Shown here: one piece after another, positions 1 through 12,110 of the stretch
Numbering within the stretch: position 1 is the stretch's first letter
How the letters are laid out: each line of letters starts with the position of its first letter
NCBI GenBank assembly: GCA_031761405.1
Contig: JASEVX010000001.1
Location: 199,556,110-199,620,109 of the forward strand
DNA length: 64,000 bases
Reading direction: 5' to 3'
Source: Serripes groenlandicus
Taxonomy: Eukaryota; Mollusca; Bivalvia; Cardiida; Cardiidae
Position numbers and translations under genes: made by a program
The notes under the pieces: model-generated
Told to the model about the DNA's origin: nothing
Databases searched by the model: none
Seen by the model: the letters and a program-made list of their open reading frames with translations, nothing else

Positions 1-2077
1 GAGTGGAAAATGGTGGGAAAAGAGTTCAGAAAGATAAGAGCATTCTGAACCCTAAGTAGACCAATTATAATAACGTGCTGGTAAGGGATTGAGACAATTT
101 GTATTTATGGAGAACAGGGTTAGGTAGCATGTGTGTGAAATGCACCAGTGTCAACAAGGCCCCTATGCACCATTATAATGCTTGACAAATTATCTCGTTT
201 GAGCATATTGGATAGATTTGAACAAGGTTCAAAGTACATGGGAAACAAATAGTATGACAAAGTTTTATGCTGATTAAATAGAAATTTAAAATTCTGCACC
301 AATGCAATACACTGAACTGGTAATGTTTGAAAGAAAATAATTCTCTTAGCCATGGACTAGACTGTGAGAAAGTATTTGATCATGGCTATTTCAAACATAG
401 AAAGATCGAACATTATTGATAGCAATAAACAGTAGATAGTGAACGAATTAATACAAGAGTAGCATACGAGAGCACATAAGCATACACTTGCAAAGATACA
501 TAATGCTTGGACCCCCCTATCTACAATCTGACTAAAGTACATGCTCTGACAAGGAAGGAATATTTCGGCGAAATTTAAAGTGCACCATTAGTTTCCAAAA
601 ATACACTTTGTAATTCTTTTTTTTTTGCGAAATGTGCCATGGCAACAAGGTTATTCATTGAATACAATCCAACTCTTGGCATACATTTGAAAGAAGACCA
701 TCCAAGGAACAATATCGATATATGGTAACAGCCATGATAGCTATGTTTTAATGAAATTCCAACAGATTAAGCAAACTGTGCAAATACTTCAAAACTCGGC
801 CAGTAGTTTCTGACAAGAATAATTTCAAAAGTTTTCCCTGTGTGTTGCCATGGCATATCTGTAGTGAATGGACCTATATTAAGCAATACCCCCCGAATAA
901 TTATTAATGAGTCAGCAATCAGCAAAAATCACTATATCACAGAACAAATTATCTCTGCACTATCTCATCCTAAAATGTTTGTTTTTGTGTTCATTAAAAC
1001 GAGAAAGTGATACTAACCCTTTGGTTCATAATACTGCATTTCCCCAGCCAATGTAGAGCAGGCATTTGAAAACAGTGTAGGAAGAGTTAGAGTGCTCGTG
1101 ATGAGCAATCTGAACTCTTCCGTAAATGTAAGCGTAATTCACACATTACTTATAAGTGGGTAATGAATACTTTCAATTTGGAAGAGTCGAAGAAAACGCT
1201 TCTTGAGCAAACAATTAAACACTTTGCTCCACAAGCATTGTCCTATTGTTCTGTGTCTCTTTCGAAGATTGGTGCTGATCATTTATGTTGTACAAAGTGT
1301 AGATAAATCTTAAATTATTTTTGTAAATGAAACGAGATATGCATTCGAATGGCACATGGTTTTACGAAGTAATATATATGTAAGATGGTATTAGTATGCA
1401 CATCCTACAAACTGATCGTATTGCCGGTGAGAATATGCCTCTTAATAAAGAAACATATATGTACGATATAATGTTAAGATCCATCATCTCAAATGTAGAT
1501 CCCAGTCTTCCGATCATGACTCAATTGTGCTGTTTTTAGTTGATGATTTATGTTTATTTAAAAAATATAATGTTTGTTTTTCATTTGTAAATGAATAATT
1601 CAACAACGAACATTATAAGGTATGTCTGTCTAAAAATCAAAATAGAAAATGGATTTGCAATAAACAAACCACACATTGACCTAAACGAAAACAAGATCTT
1701 TAAGAATCAACCATGATTATGTAAAGTTATAACTGATTATACGCGCAAACTAGTGCAGGCCTTTGAAGGAATAAAGTATTAACAAAAGTGTACGGTCCAA
1801 CCGAAAGAAATACTGTTATACTCATCAAAAGAAATATAAGATATCCCCTTCTCTTGTGAAAATAATACTCTGTATGACATTTTACGACGAAGCGCTTTTA
1901 AAAACGACAGCAAAAACCATAAAATAGGAAATAGTGCCTCGTCAAAATTCCCCCTTTTAAGTATCTCCCTCTTTTTCAAAACAACCGAATATACTGTTAC
2001 ACTTTATACTAATATCATTTATATTGCTAGATATATATTCCAAAACTTTACAATGTAATATAAGTTATTGGACTTGA
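1..2077. other. AT-rich DNA, no gene seen
   Basis: AT-rich sequence with only short open frames (up to about 77 codons) that show no recognisable motifs or repeat structure. I see no exon, RNA gene or element ends here. Confidence 0.6.
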
Positions 2078-2190
2078 TACTGACCCACTACGGAAATATA
2101 GGGGGTCTGTATGATTAATAGGGGGCGAGGCGATAGCCGAGTCCCCCTATTCATCCAACAGACCCCCTATATTTCCGTATTGGGTCAGTA
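2078..2190. repeat. Hairpin element with nested inverted repeat
   Basis: Two 33-bp arms (2078-2110 and 2158-2190) are inverted copies with one mismatch; the arms begin TACTGACCCA. The interior is itself an imperfect inverted repeat centred on GGCGAGGCGATAGCCGAG and flanked by AATAGGGGG / CCCCCTATT. The whole segment can fold as a single long hairpin, as a small non-autonomous foldback element would. A related piece with CACCCCCTAT and ATAGGGGGTCTGC lies near 2463-2500. No coding capacity. Confidence 0.7.
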
Positions 2191-2613
2191 ACAAACCCAA
2201 AAATGTATTTATTTCGTCGACCACTTTTAACTGAACTATACTGAAACTTGTTGATATTTGTTGTTAGCATAATATGACGTCATGAGTAAACTATCTATCA
2301 ATATTAATTACATAATTGGAATAGATATATCATTTAAAAAAATACACCGGTTCAACATGAACACATTTATTTCAATTCATTTCATTTCTTTCTGGGTAAC
2401 TGGTAACATTTGAGAGCCACTTTACGAAAACCAACCTTTTGAACTGACTTTTTTACTTTACTCACCCCCTATGGAATTTACTCAAATATAGGGGGTCTGC
2501 ACGTGACACGCTTTAACCAATGAAATTGCTAGTGGGAGGCGAAATAAATAGTATTATAACCGGATGCGTTCATTTGAGAGGAGGCCGAAAGGAACCTACA
2601 ATAATAAAATAAT
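2191..2613. other. AT-rich spacer with hairpin fragment
   Basis: No gene seen. Around 2463-2500 it contains CACCCCCTAT followed by ATAGGGGGTCTGC, a degraded relative of the 2078-2190 hairpin. Confidence 0.5.
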
Positions 2614-2797
2614 TGTTTAACTCTTTCAGCGCCAGAGGCAAATATTGAGCTTTTTGCAAACAATACTGATTCGTAACGAGCTGTCTCACATGAAATCAGC
2701 ATTGTTTGCCTTATGGTCATCCATGTACAATAGAATCGCCCGACTTTGAACATGGAAAAGTCTTCTTTAAACAATTCGGCGCTGAAAGAGTTAAACA
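2614..2797. mobile_element. TTAA-type MITE, perfect 20-bp ends
   Basis: A 184-bp element with perfect 20-bp terminal inverted repeats at 2614-2633 and 2778-2797 (core TTAACTCTTTCAGCGCC and its complement). TTAA sits at each end, which is what piggyBac-superfamily elements leave as a target duplication; that assignment is an inference. No open frame of note. A diverged inverted copy lies at 10987-11153. Confidence 0.75.
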
Positions 2798-3449
2798 AAT
2801 ATGATATTTTCAGGCTTATGAATAGCTGAAAAATAAACAAAGTCCGATCATTAATAGACAAACCTTGGTGGCAACATTTAAAACAATGATTGAAACCGAC
2901 ATATAGCAGACACGTATCTTTACATGTTACTTTGGGGACGGATATCTTTTTAAATTCACTGTGTCAATTTTTGTACAAAGCAAACGTGTCTTTCTCAAAT
3001 AATTACTTTTGTTTCGCAAAGAGCAATGCGTTCTTCCAATTAAATTATGTAAGTTTTACGCCGTTTTCAACTGTGTCAGTAATACAACGTCGGTATGTTC
3101 AGCTAAGATGTGTTTCCCGACTACTTAGCATTAATACTGCACACACGACTCCCCTAAAAATCTAGCACTCTCTACCCACACATACTTTCTTGCCCACTGA
3201 TTAAAGAATAATGGCACTAGTCATTTTAATTTCGGTCAATTATCGGTAGGACAAGGCCGAGCTTAGGTGCAAACTCATAACACTTTGGTCCCATTTGCTA
3301 TCAACTGAGTCATCGCGATTCGACTAGTTGTGCGGAGATCTTAAGTTAAAACAATTAAATGTCCTTTTTCTGTTTTGTTATAAGTTTGAACCCGCACAGT
3401 GTTTGATTTTAATTTGAGTTTTGCAAATTTCATAATCATCGCAATACAC
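2798..3449. other. No gene seen
   Basis: AT-rich. One 91-codon open frame at 2890-3165 on the plus strand has no recognised domain and no supporting context. Confidence 0.5.
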
Positions 3450-3524
3450 TCATCTTCGGTACCCAGGCTATTCATACAAATATGATATCATATATTTTAT
3501 GAATAGCCTGAGTACCGAGGATGA
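3450..3524. repeat. 27-bp-arm hairpin
   Basis: Arms 3450-3476 and 3498-3524 are inverted copies with a few mismatches (TCATCTTCGGTACCCAGG against CCTGAGTACCGAGGATGA), separated by about 21 bp of AT-rich loop. It resembles the tip of a small foldback element. Confidence 0.65.
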
Positions 3525-4149
3525 ATAAACTGGAAGTGTAGGATAATTGACGAGTCGTGTATTTCTCAGAGCAACACAATGCGACTTTGCATTGATGAAC
3601 AAAATCAGCAGCAGTCTAGATAAAACGCAGCTTTCAAATGAACAGATCGAGCTTTGTTACAAAATTCCATCTATCATCAGAAAAATATGACATAAACGGA
3701 AATTGTGAAATTGAATTTAAAAAGAATGTTCTCATTCAAAGAAGTGTATTGAAGCTTATCATGTGCCTTTTCTGTCAATCTGTAAAATACGATTAATTGT
3801 TGTTGATGTATTTGTGCCTGCAATTTTCCTTAGAAATGTTGACTTGCTAGTGTTAAAGCATTGTTATCCTACATCAGCTAGTTATAGCTTTGAATGAATG
3901 GCATTGTTCGTCGATGCCCATTAGATTCCGTGAAAAGATATATAGTTATCATTCAGCACAACCATAATATAAGACATGTCTACGCCATTAATTCTTTGTT
4001 CCGACGTCACTGAGAGATAACACATTCATAATTCAATTTCAATAAACCGCTATACATATTGTATTTGGTGTAATAGGTATCGTTACGGATGCCTTGTCAA
4101 TATATAATCAGTGAATCTATCAACGTAACGTGTACACCTTGCTTGTTTC
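3525..4149. other. No gene seen
   Basis: AT-rich sequence with no extended open frame and no repeat structure that I can recognise. Confidence 0.5.
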
Positions 4150-4476
4150 TACGGTGGCACAGAGGTGACATGTGTATGTTTTTATTTATCTTGTGCGCAC
4201 GACATACTAAGTCGTGCGCACCACTTAGTAACTCGTGCGCACGAGATACTATGTCGTGCGCACGAGATAATTAAGTCGTACGCACGAGTTACTAAGTCGT
4301 GCGCACAAGATACTAAGTCGTGCGCACGAGTTACTAAGTCGAGCGCACCACTTAATTAAGTCGTGCGCACGACATACTAAGTCGTGCGCACCACTTAGTA
4401 ACTCGTGCGCACGACTTAGTATGTCGTGCGCACGAGATAAATAAAAAACATACACATGTCACCTGTGTGCCACAGT
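4150..4476. mobile_element. Foldback element with GTGCGCAC array, copy 1
   Basis: The ends are inverted copies: ACGGTGGCACAGAGGTGACA at the left, and the complement of that sequence, slightly diverged, at the right near 4447-4476. Between them lie about 12 units of ~21 bp, each centred on the palindrome GTGCGCAC and separated by TTAGTA, ACTAAG or TAATTAAG linkers. Because unit and array are both near-palindromic, either strand can fold on itself. Translated frames give repeats such as SCARDTMSCARD, which are artefacts. It abuts a second copy at 4477. Confidence 0.75.
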
Positions 4477-4739
4477 ACGGTGGCACAGAGGTGACATGTG
4501 TATGTTTTTTATTTATCTCGTGCGCACGACATACTAAGTCGTGCGCACGAGATAATTAACTCGTGCGCACGAGATACTAAGTCGTGCGCACGAGATACTA
4601 AGTCGTGCGCACGAGATAATTAAGTCGTGCGCACGAGTTACTAAGTCGTGCGCACGAGTTACTAAGTCGTGCGCACGACTTAGTATGTCGTGCGCACGAG
4701 ATAAATAAAAACATACACATGTCACCTCTGTGCCACCGT
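4477..4739. mobile_element. Foldback element with GTGCGCAC array, copy 2
   Basis: A second, head-to-tail copy of the same element, with ends ACGGTGGCACAGAGGTGACA and its complement finishing at TGCCACCGT. It contains about 9 units of the ~21-bp GTGCGCAC repeat, so the two adjacent copies differ in unit number. The junction between copies is a single shared terminal stretch around 4470-4480. Confidence 0.75.
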
Positions 4740-5238
4740 ATGTTTCTGATGCAGAAAGAACATCAATGTATTATCAACTCGATTGTGAGCAAATCATGCT
4801 CTGTGAATGACCAATAGTTATTTCAGCTTTATCAGTAACATAACAAACACGCAACTTGAAGCCTTGGAAAAAAGGAGTTATATCACATGGCATTTACCCT
4901 GTTGACAGTTATAGTGCTATCGACAAAGTTTAGGTATATACTATAGCCTTATAATATGTCTCCTAACTAAATTTAGAGCATATCCATTTTGTCAACATAT
5001 AAGTTTATTTCTCCTGAGAAATATCTTTAATGTAGTTTTACTGTGTTTATTAAAGTGATATCATAGCTATCATAATTGTTTGGCCAACAATTAACTTCTT
5101 TGGGCTATGTTCCTGAAAGTATTCTTTAAAGGAACAGGATAAAAAGGTATAGACTTTCGATTTATGTAATAATTAGTATTTCGCTGTTCAGCGAATTCTA
5201 GTTTAACCACTCTATATAACCTTAGGAAATTCCTCATT
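4740..5238. other. No gene seen
   Basis: AT-rich sequence between two mobile elements, without recognisable features. Confidence 0.5.
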
Positions 5239-5482
5239 TGAGCCGTCTCGCAAAAACAACAACATTATGGCCTCTGCGTAATGTATCGACCAAGATCTGC
5301 CCGCGCAGACTGATCATGGCCGACACATTCTGTCTCAGGGGGATAGAGGTATAGGGTAATGATTCTTGAAACAGAAAATCCACAGGAGGCGAAAAGTATC
5401 TATCCGGGTAAGCCTGGGCGGCATGCTTAGGCTGATCCGGTCGATACTTTACGCAATGTTGGTTTTCTCGTGGGACGGCTCA
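5239..5482 (+). mobile_element. MITE-A copy
   Basis: A ~244-bp element bounded by TGAGCCGT and ACGGCTCA. It shows the family interior in order: CCTCTGCGTAATGTATCGACC, a CGCGCAG block, GGGGGATAGAGGTATAG, TGATTCTTGAAACAGAAAA, CACAGGAGGCGAAAAGT, GGCATGCTTAGGCTGATCC, then TCGATACTTTACGC. No coding capacity. It belongs to the most abundant element family in this window; orientation is set relative to the copy at 56287. Confidence 0.8.
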
Positions 5483-6109
5483 TTCGTGTTTTTAATTTTT
5501 ACCTTACATATAACTCAATATCGATAAAGATTTTCAATAATCATTGAGTCGTTCTTTTAAAGACAAGAGAGCATTTCATATCTCAAAATATCATATATCA
5601 ACATTCTGATTGAATTAGATATCAGACGACAACAAAGGCTTAAGCATCTTCCTCTTAAGTAAGTCATGTTAGTGTTTCAGTTATAAGACGCAACATAACA
5701 CAGTATTAAATAATTCTACCGTACTTGCAAAGCACAACAACATTCAGTTGCGTTTTCGAAACGCTTCAAAGTGATGCTTTTCCCGGCACACAGTGTTCAA
5801 AATGTCATCCTTGTAGTAATGTAAAATGAACTCTCGAAGCTTCGAACTTAATTTCTCATTTAGCTCAAACAACTTCCTGGAAAATGAAACAGGTTTGTTT
5901 GAACGTCAATGTAATCCGTGATATTTATATCCCAGTAATGTTGTACACGAAAACAAAAAACTTCCTCGTACAACAAACCAGCCGCAAACGACTTTTAAAA
6001 TATAAAGGAGCCGTTCTCTGGCTCGAAACATTACACAGAGATTCTCATGGAACGGTTCACATTCAAACACACATACGAACAACATCCTAAATATAGATGT
6101 AATAATTGA
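5483..6109. other. No gene seen
   Basis: Two short overlapping open frames near 5884-6142 lie on opposite strands and show no motif. Nothing else recognised. Confidence 0.45.
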
Positions 6110-6235
6110 ACAGAACTGAAAACATTGTGGTAAAAGGACCAATTGCTCATGATAAACAATTTCTCCTCTTGTCGATATGGTTTCAAATGTCCTTTACCGC
6201 AACATGTGTCAAAATGCAGGTAGGATAGGGTTAAC
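6110..6235. mobile_element. MITE-B relic
   Basis: Contains the MITE-B inner hairpin (GAAAACATTGTGGTAAAAGG, then CAATTTCTCC), and ends in a GGATAGGGTTAAC terminus at 6222-6234. Degraded: the left end is not clear. Another piece of the same hairpin lies around 6380-6430. Confidence 0.45.
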
Positions 6236-6487
6236 TACTGTATAGGATATGTTGCTTAATTCTTTCCCACATACAACAAGCAAACAACAGTCGACTTTGA
6301 ATACATATATGTAGATAAAAATATGAACATTTGTTAAAATGAATGTATAACTATTAAAAACGGATGAAATATTGTTACAAAATGAGAAAGTGTTCACGAT
6401 AGGCAATTATCCTTTCCCCACCGATGTTTTCGAATGAAGACTGCTGTTAATGGGCAAAATGCATCTGCAATCACCCATTATAAATAC

Positions 6488-6817
6488 ATTTATAGTTATT
6501 GAATAAAGTTGAAAACATCGTGGTAAAATGAGTAATTGCTCACGATAAATACGTTCTCTTTCTGCCACGATGTTTTCAAATGGCCATTGCATAACATGCC
6601 TTACCATGAAGGTCGGATAGGGCAAGTATAATTATTGAAATCCTTCGACGATAATATTTATAGTTATTGAATAAAGTTGAAAACATCGTGGTAAAATGAG
6701 TAATTGCTCACGATAAATACGTTCTCTTTCTGCCACGATGTTTTCAAATGGCCATTGCATAACATGCCTTACCATGAAGGTCGGATAGGGCAAGTATAAT
6801 TATTGAAATCCTTCGAC
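6488..6817. repeat. Exact 162-bp tandem direct duplication
   Basis: The segments 6488-6649 and 6656-6817 read identically base for base by eye, at an offset of 168. Each carries the MITE-B inner hairpin (GAAAACATCGTGG ... CCACGATGTTTTC). The lack of any difference in an otherwise diverged repeat landscape means a very recent duplication or an assembly artefact. Confidence 0.8.
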
Positions 6818-6830
6818 AAGGATCTCCTTA

Positions 6831-6990
6831 TCTCAGGGGGATAAAGGAATAGAGTAATGATTCCTGAAACAGAAAGTCCAAAGGTGGCGAAAAGTGTCTA
6901 ACCAGGTAAGCCTGCGCGGCATGCGTAGGCTGATCTGAGTCGATACTTTACGGAGAGTCTACACTGTTGGTTTTCTCACGGGGCGGCTCA
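6831..6990 (+). mobile_element. MITE-A copy, 5' half missing
   Basis: Starts inside the element at TCTCAGGGGGATAAAGG and continues through TGATTCCTGAAACAGAAA, GGCATGCGTAGGCTGATC and the right end GGTTTTCTC...GGCGGCTCA. It directly follows the exact duplication at 6488-6817, so that event may have removed its left half. Confidence 0.75.
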
Positions 6991-8360
6991 TGTTTGCATT
7001 CGATTATATCTCTAGCATTCAACCTTTCGCAGTTATATCACAGTGTTTCCTTAGTTAATAACCAGTACTTCTGGTCAATTTGTCCTGACACCAGCCAATC
7101 CACAATCCTGAGCCCAATGGAAGGAAAGTCATATCTAATAGGTTTAGAGTCGTGCATGCAATTATAACTATGAACAATATCAGCTTGAAATATTTACAAG
7201 CTGCTTAACTGACTTTGTTTGAGTGTTCATGTCAATTTTTTTTAAAAAGAAACAAAAAACAGAGTCCATTTTCTTAAAAACATGATGTACAATTAAGCGT
7301 GTTTATCCATGAAATATAATCTGCCGAAAAGGAGACAGCCATGGAAATTGCCAATATCTATTTACACGAGTATTCAGAATTTAAGTGTTATATGACTATC
7401 AGTTTCCGCATAATAATGTTCAGTTGACGACTTAGAACACGCAGGACTGCTATGAAATATTTCTACTGTCACGCATTTGATTACCTCTGCCATGACATAC
7501 GTCGCCTGGAATATAATGTCCATATACAACTATTTGAGGCATAGTTAGTTCAATGATAACTTTAACGTTACACAGTGATGTTTTCTAGACATCTACAGGC
7601 TTGATATATATATTTGTAAAGCCCGGTAGTGAACCCTTTTATTGATATTGCATCTCAGTAAATAATTTATGTGTTCTGTGGTTATAATACAGATGTGTTA
7701 CCCACAATGAATGAACATACACGGTGCTGTAAAAGTGAAGTTGTCTTACCTTCGCTGCACATTCTGTAATAAGCATCAGTGAAACCTTAAAACTAAAGCC
7801 AAATGATGTAAATGAATACATATTAATGATTGTCAAATTCCCAAGGGAATGCTGATGCATAGTTTTATGACATAGTTATGTTCATTCTACATATCAATCG
7901 TAGACAGTATACAAGATATTATATTATCCAAGCATGTGTTGCAAAGGCTAGGTTTCATTGCAAATAATATTGAACCAAGATGCTTAGTCTTTCAACATAT
8001 TCTAAGTACAATTTCGATTAAGCAATTCAAGAGAAATGTGGTGGTTTGTACAACTGTATACTTTTTAAACCCCCGTTCAAACATTCAAAGATGGACAACT
8101 TATTAAAAGTTCAACATTCGGAAGAAGGGAAATAGAACTTGCTAAATAGCCATTATAAAGTAGGGTTCCTGTGAGACGTTGTTTCATGTGTATACATAAT
8201 TGACTCATGATAACTCGATCATAACTAAATCCTTTGAAATCAGAGAAACAGCAGTTCTGATTTCTTAGACGAGCAATCACAACTGCTGCTATGCTGCTTT
8301 CTGGATATGATTGAATTTGTACTAATAACTAATTTAAAGTATAACTGCTTTCAGACGCAT
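6991..8360. other. No gene seen
   Basis: AT-rich DNA with only short open frames on both strands, no domains and no repeats recognised. Confidence 0.5.
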
Positions 8361-8589
8361 TAGCCATTTCCCTCATATAGACGCTTTCTGACGCCTCTGC
8401 AGCAGACGGCTTTTTGAAAACATAGTGACTAAAGAAGAAATTGCTCAAAACGAGTAATTTCTTCTTTTGTCACAATGTTTTACACTTTTAGTCATAGGTT
8501 ATCCATTTAATTATAGAGATTTTCTATTTTTTGACAAAATATGTTCAATGTCGTCTGCTGCAGAATTGTCGTATGGGGGAAAGGGTTAA
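8361..8589. mobile_element. MITE-B copy
   Basis: Left end TTAGCCATTTCCCTCATA, right end GGGGGAAAGGGTTAA. The subterminal CTGCAGCAGACGG near 8396 is matched by CGTCTGCTGCAGAA near 8550. The centre is a hairpin (GAAAACATAGTGAC and GTCACAATGTTTT) flanking GAAATTGCTCAAAACGAGTAA. The layout matches the copy at 51223-51419. Confidence 0.65.
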
Positions 8590-10529
8590 GCATACCTTGT
8601 TGAGAATCAAAAGAACATAACGCAAATTGGAAGTAATTTACAAGGAGCTTTAAGCTCATCGCTAATGTACTGTTTAGTAAACTATTATTTTCATATGCAT
8701 ATTAAATTATCACCTTTCTATTAACCCTTCCCTTTTACAGTACAATGTGTTGTACGTTAGAGCTACGTCCCGATTTAAGGAATCTCGACTCAAAAGCAAA
8801 TAACATGAGAAACAGCAAGTATTTCCTAATCTCTAAATGTAAACGTTGTTTGATTTATCTATGTTCGCGTAAGCAATGTCTCTGACCAAGGACGCCTAAA
8901 ATAGTACATACAACTGTATCCTATTTGTGTTACGTCTCACATAAAGCGTCCATCAGCCGGGCTCTCAACCGCAAACACAGTGTATGCCTTAGTTGATAAC
9001 TATACCCGGCCAAGTCGTTGTTCATAGACCTCCGTTGTCCGTCGCTCGTCCAGGGTTTCTCTTTCAATCTGGTGTCCATCTTTACACTTACAATCATACA
9101 ATATGACCGTGATATCTCCATTTTGTTTTCTTCTCCTCAGGAATTGAAAAGACATTTTGACAGCGAAGCGTGTTGTGTTCTATTAAATCAGTAACTGTCA
9201 AATGAAACATACGTCATCAACTTTTATAAATAACTAGTAACACGTGATTATTGTAAATCATTAAACACGTAAAAAAAAGTGTCAGCAGTTGTGTGTGAAG
9301 TAATGAGAAAATTGCTGAAGTTGTCACGATTAATTACCAGTAAAGTTAATTTCGATTTCTGGCGGTTAACCTTACATTTTAGCTTTTAGCAGGAATAACG
9401 CAATAGTTTTGCTTTAAATGTTTTTAACTATATCAAAATCGTTCTCGAACGTAGGTTATTTATTGTGCTGTGAGGTTTTTAGACTTCAGGAGATTGCACG
9501 GAAACACGGATAGACATATATCTTAAACACATTTATAATTTCTTGTATTCAATTTGATATGCATAATCATATATTGTATTTATAGTGTTGCGGCTCTGGA
9601 GATATTGTGTACATGCAATACGTTCATAGGATTACGTGTATACTTGTTTTCAGTTTTCACATCAGAGTTGTAATCAATGATATAACAATATGAATCTCTA
9701 AGAAGGTCATATACATGTATAATCAGAAATGAACGCTGCAAGAAAAACTTGACTTTTAATTGGTCGATTTCCAGAACAAATTCACCTTTGACAAATCATA
9801 TATGTCAGCACACATATTTCATGTTATAGTCTATATTCCAATCCTAGTACATTCCGTTCATTTTAACCCATTTTGACGCGTACATGTAGCTTTAAACACG
9901 AAAACACACCTCAAGATTCGTCAGTTTTAAACTCGTGTACACTTGACTCGCGATAACGACGTGTTCAAATGACCCATCGATTTCGGATGTATTTTCAGCT
10001 TCGATATTTAATAAGTGTTTGTTATGAAAAGAAATAAACTGATGGATTCATAGCAAAAGAGAAACAGCCGTTCTGATTGTTCGTATGTTTTCAAAAGACA
10101 GTTTTGTTCAAGGAAATGGTTCTAGTTAAACGATAGTCTCAAATTTGGACATGTGCGTGTTATCGCATGTCCACTGCATAGACAGTCCTCTTATACCACA
10201 AAGAAACATCAACAAGACAGCTTTGTCATCAATAACTTTAAAATAACTGGCTCTAACTTACCTTTCATTAATTACAGAGTTAATTTCCCCCGCGCTTTTC
10301 CCGCAGCAGTTGCAGTTGTGTTTTACGTTACCGTTATCGTAATACAATTCACTATAAACAAGAAATATCTTTAAAAAAGATAAATGGCGATCAATATGAG
10401 TAAACACTAAGGAATGGAACATGCGCATATTATTTGATATTTTGTCTTATAAGAATTACAGAAAACAACGTTAAATATGTAATATTTGTTTTATTTATAT
10501 ACTTTGGTTTTGATATGAATGAAAGAGAG
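8590..10529. other. No gene seen
   Basis: Short open frames only, the longest about 73 codons, none with motifs. No element ends recognised. Confidence 0.5.
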
Positions 10530-10620
10530 AAAAAAATAGCTTGCATCTGCTGGGAAGCGAACCACAGACCTTTCACTTGCCAATCCAAGTCAACATCCAT
10601 TACACTAACACGACATGACG
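10530..10620 (-). mobile_element. tRNA-like segment, probable SINE head or tRNA relic
   Basis: Read on the minus strand this has a Pol III B-box-like GGTTCGCTTCC (10553-10563), an A-box-like TAGTGTAATGG (10597-10607), an anticodon-arm-like ACTTG...CAAGT stem, and a T-run just downstream (10530-10536) that could stop Pol III. The stems are imperfect and the acceptor arm is poor, so it is not called as a functional tRNA gene. Confidence 0.4.
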
Positions 10621-10986
10621 TTAAAACGTTCAAAGCCGAGAATTCATCACATGGCTGGAGAGATTACGCGAGGCTCCAAAGAGGTGTATTATGTAACACA
10701 GTTTAAGTTTCAATTGACGATAAATAACTGAAAACTTGTCATATTTCAAAAAAAAAAAAAATTCTCTTAAAATATTATATTTCATACGTTTTCACTGATT
10801 TTTTTAACTTAAGGAAAACAATAAAAGGTTAGTATGCAGAACCTTTCATTTTAAAACTTCACCTTATAAGTACCTCTCGTGGGATCGCCAACTCAACTAT
10901 GAACCAATCAAAACGTTTCATTTTCTTTATTTCTTCGACATTATTCATTAAATACAACATTTGATTGGTCTACAAGCTAGATCATT

Positions 10987-11153
10987 TGTTTAACATCTCT
11001 GTCAACACCCACGTTAATCGTCTATCGCCGAAACAATTGGTGAAATGTAATGTCAAAGTGGCAAGCAATGCAGATTTCGGGAGAGACAGCTCGTTACGAC
11101 TCGGTTTTGTTTGCAAAAAGACTTTAATTGACTTTTGGCAGCGAAGGAGTTAA
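10987..11153 (-). mobile_element. Diverged inverted copy of the 2614 MITE
   Basis: The stretch GAGACAGCTCGTTACGA, then TTTGTTTGCAAAAAG, then GGCAGCGAAGGAGTTAA matches the reverse complement of 2614-2700, and AAGCAATGCAGATTTC matches further in. The TGTTTAAC left end is retained but its next bases are diverged. Confidence 0.5.
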
Positions 11154-11984
11154 TCCATTAACCTTATTTCCCAGTTTACTGAAATGCATCAATTTATAAT
11201 TATTTCATCTTAATACATATATGAAAATGTAAATGTTTGACTTCCCGTAACTATGTTCATTCGAACTCTATTTCTAGAGACGGAGTTAAAATATTTAAAT
11301 AGCGTAGCAAATATATACTGATGTGTACAACGTATAGAAATAGTGTTACCAGATTGAATATGTCATCGACATGCCAGATACAAAACTTGTGATTAGAAAT
11401 GACATACAATCGATGCATATCTTTCAAATGAAATATCACCCGGAATACACTTAATGGTATTTTGTATGACTTTGTTTCCTCCTTTTTAGCAAGGGACTCG
11501 TTAGAGCCAATTGCTATAGTAGGCGAAATCCGAAGACACACATTGTTTTGAGGCTGGAATCTAGACTAGTGTTTTTACAATATCGGTATGGAATTGCTTC
11601 ATATCTATCTTTCTATATCAGCTCTCCGTTTCTGAACACCATCTCGTTTTCAGAGAGATGTTTTTTTAGTTGCAATTCGTATAAAATGTCAATGAAAATG
11701 GATGATCTGTGGAATATATTTTAAAAATTAATGGACTGTTGCCAGCTTTTACTCCTGTTGTACCTTTCAAACCGCAAAAGAGTTAATGTCTACATATTAA
11801 AATGCAGTAACTTGTTTGCATATCAGCCGGAAAATAAATTGTATCACTAACCCAAAAGAAAGAACTTAAAAGAAAGTGTATGTTAAATTATATGAATTAA
11901 ATGATTCAAAAATAAAATGTATTTCTACGCTGTCAACATGACTTGATCATGCGCAGCATGCTGGGACAAATTAAAGCAGTATTT
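11154..11984. other. No gene seen
   Basis: AT-rich. A 94-codon minus-strand open frame (11257-11541) has no motif. Nothing else recognised. Confidence 0.5.
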
Positions 11985-12110
11985 GCAAACTTTCGTCCAG
12001 TGTCATTCACACACTGAACACATTACAGCAGTATGTGCATACTTTCCACAGGTGTAAATATGATTGCGATTTAAAAATTGAATTTGAATTGATGACTGTG
12101 TAAGGGGGAG

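Noticed and set aside
4190..4703. Possible CRISPR array (regular ~21-bp units)
   Set aside because: Units are contiguous with no unique spacers, both ends are inverted repeats, and the window is eukaryotic.
4089..4725. Several SCARD/SCARL-repeat open frames on both strands
   Set aside because: They come from the GTGCGCAC repeat, which is open in many frames on both strands.
10530..10620. Functional tRNA gene on the minus strand
   Set aside because: A- and B-box-like motifs are present, but the acceptor and T stems do not pair well, so it is kept only as a tRNA-like relic.
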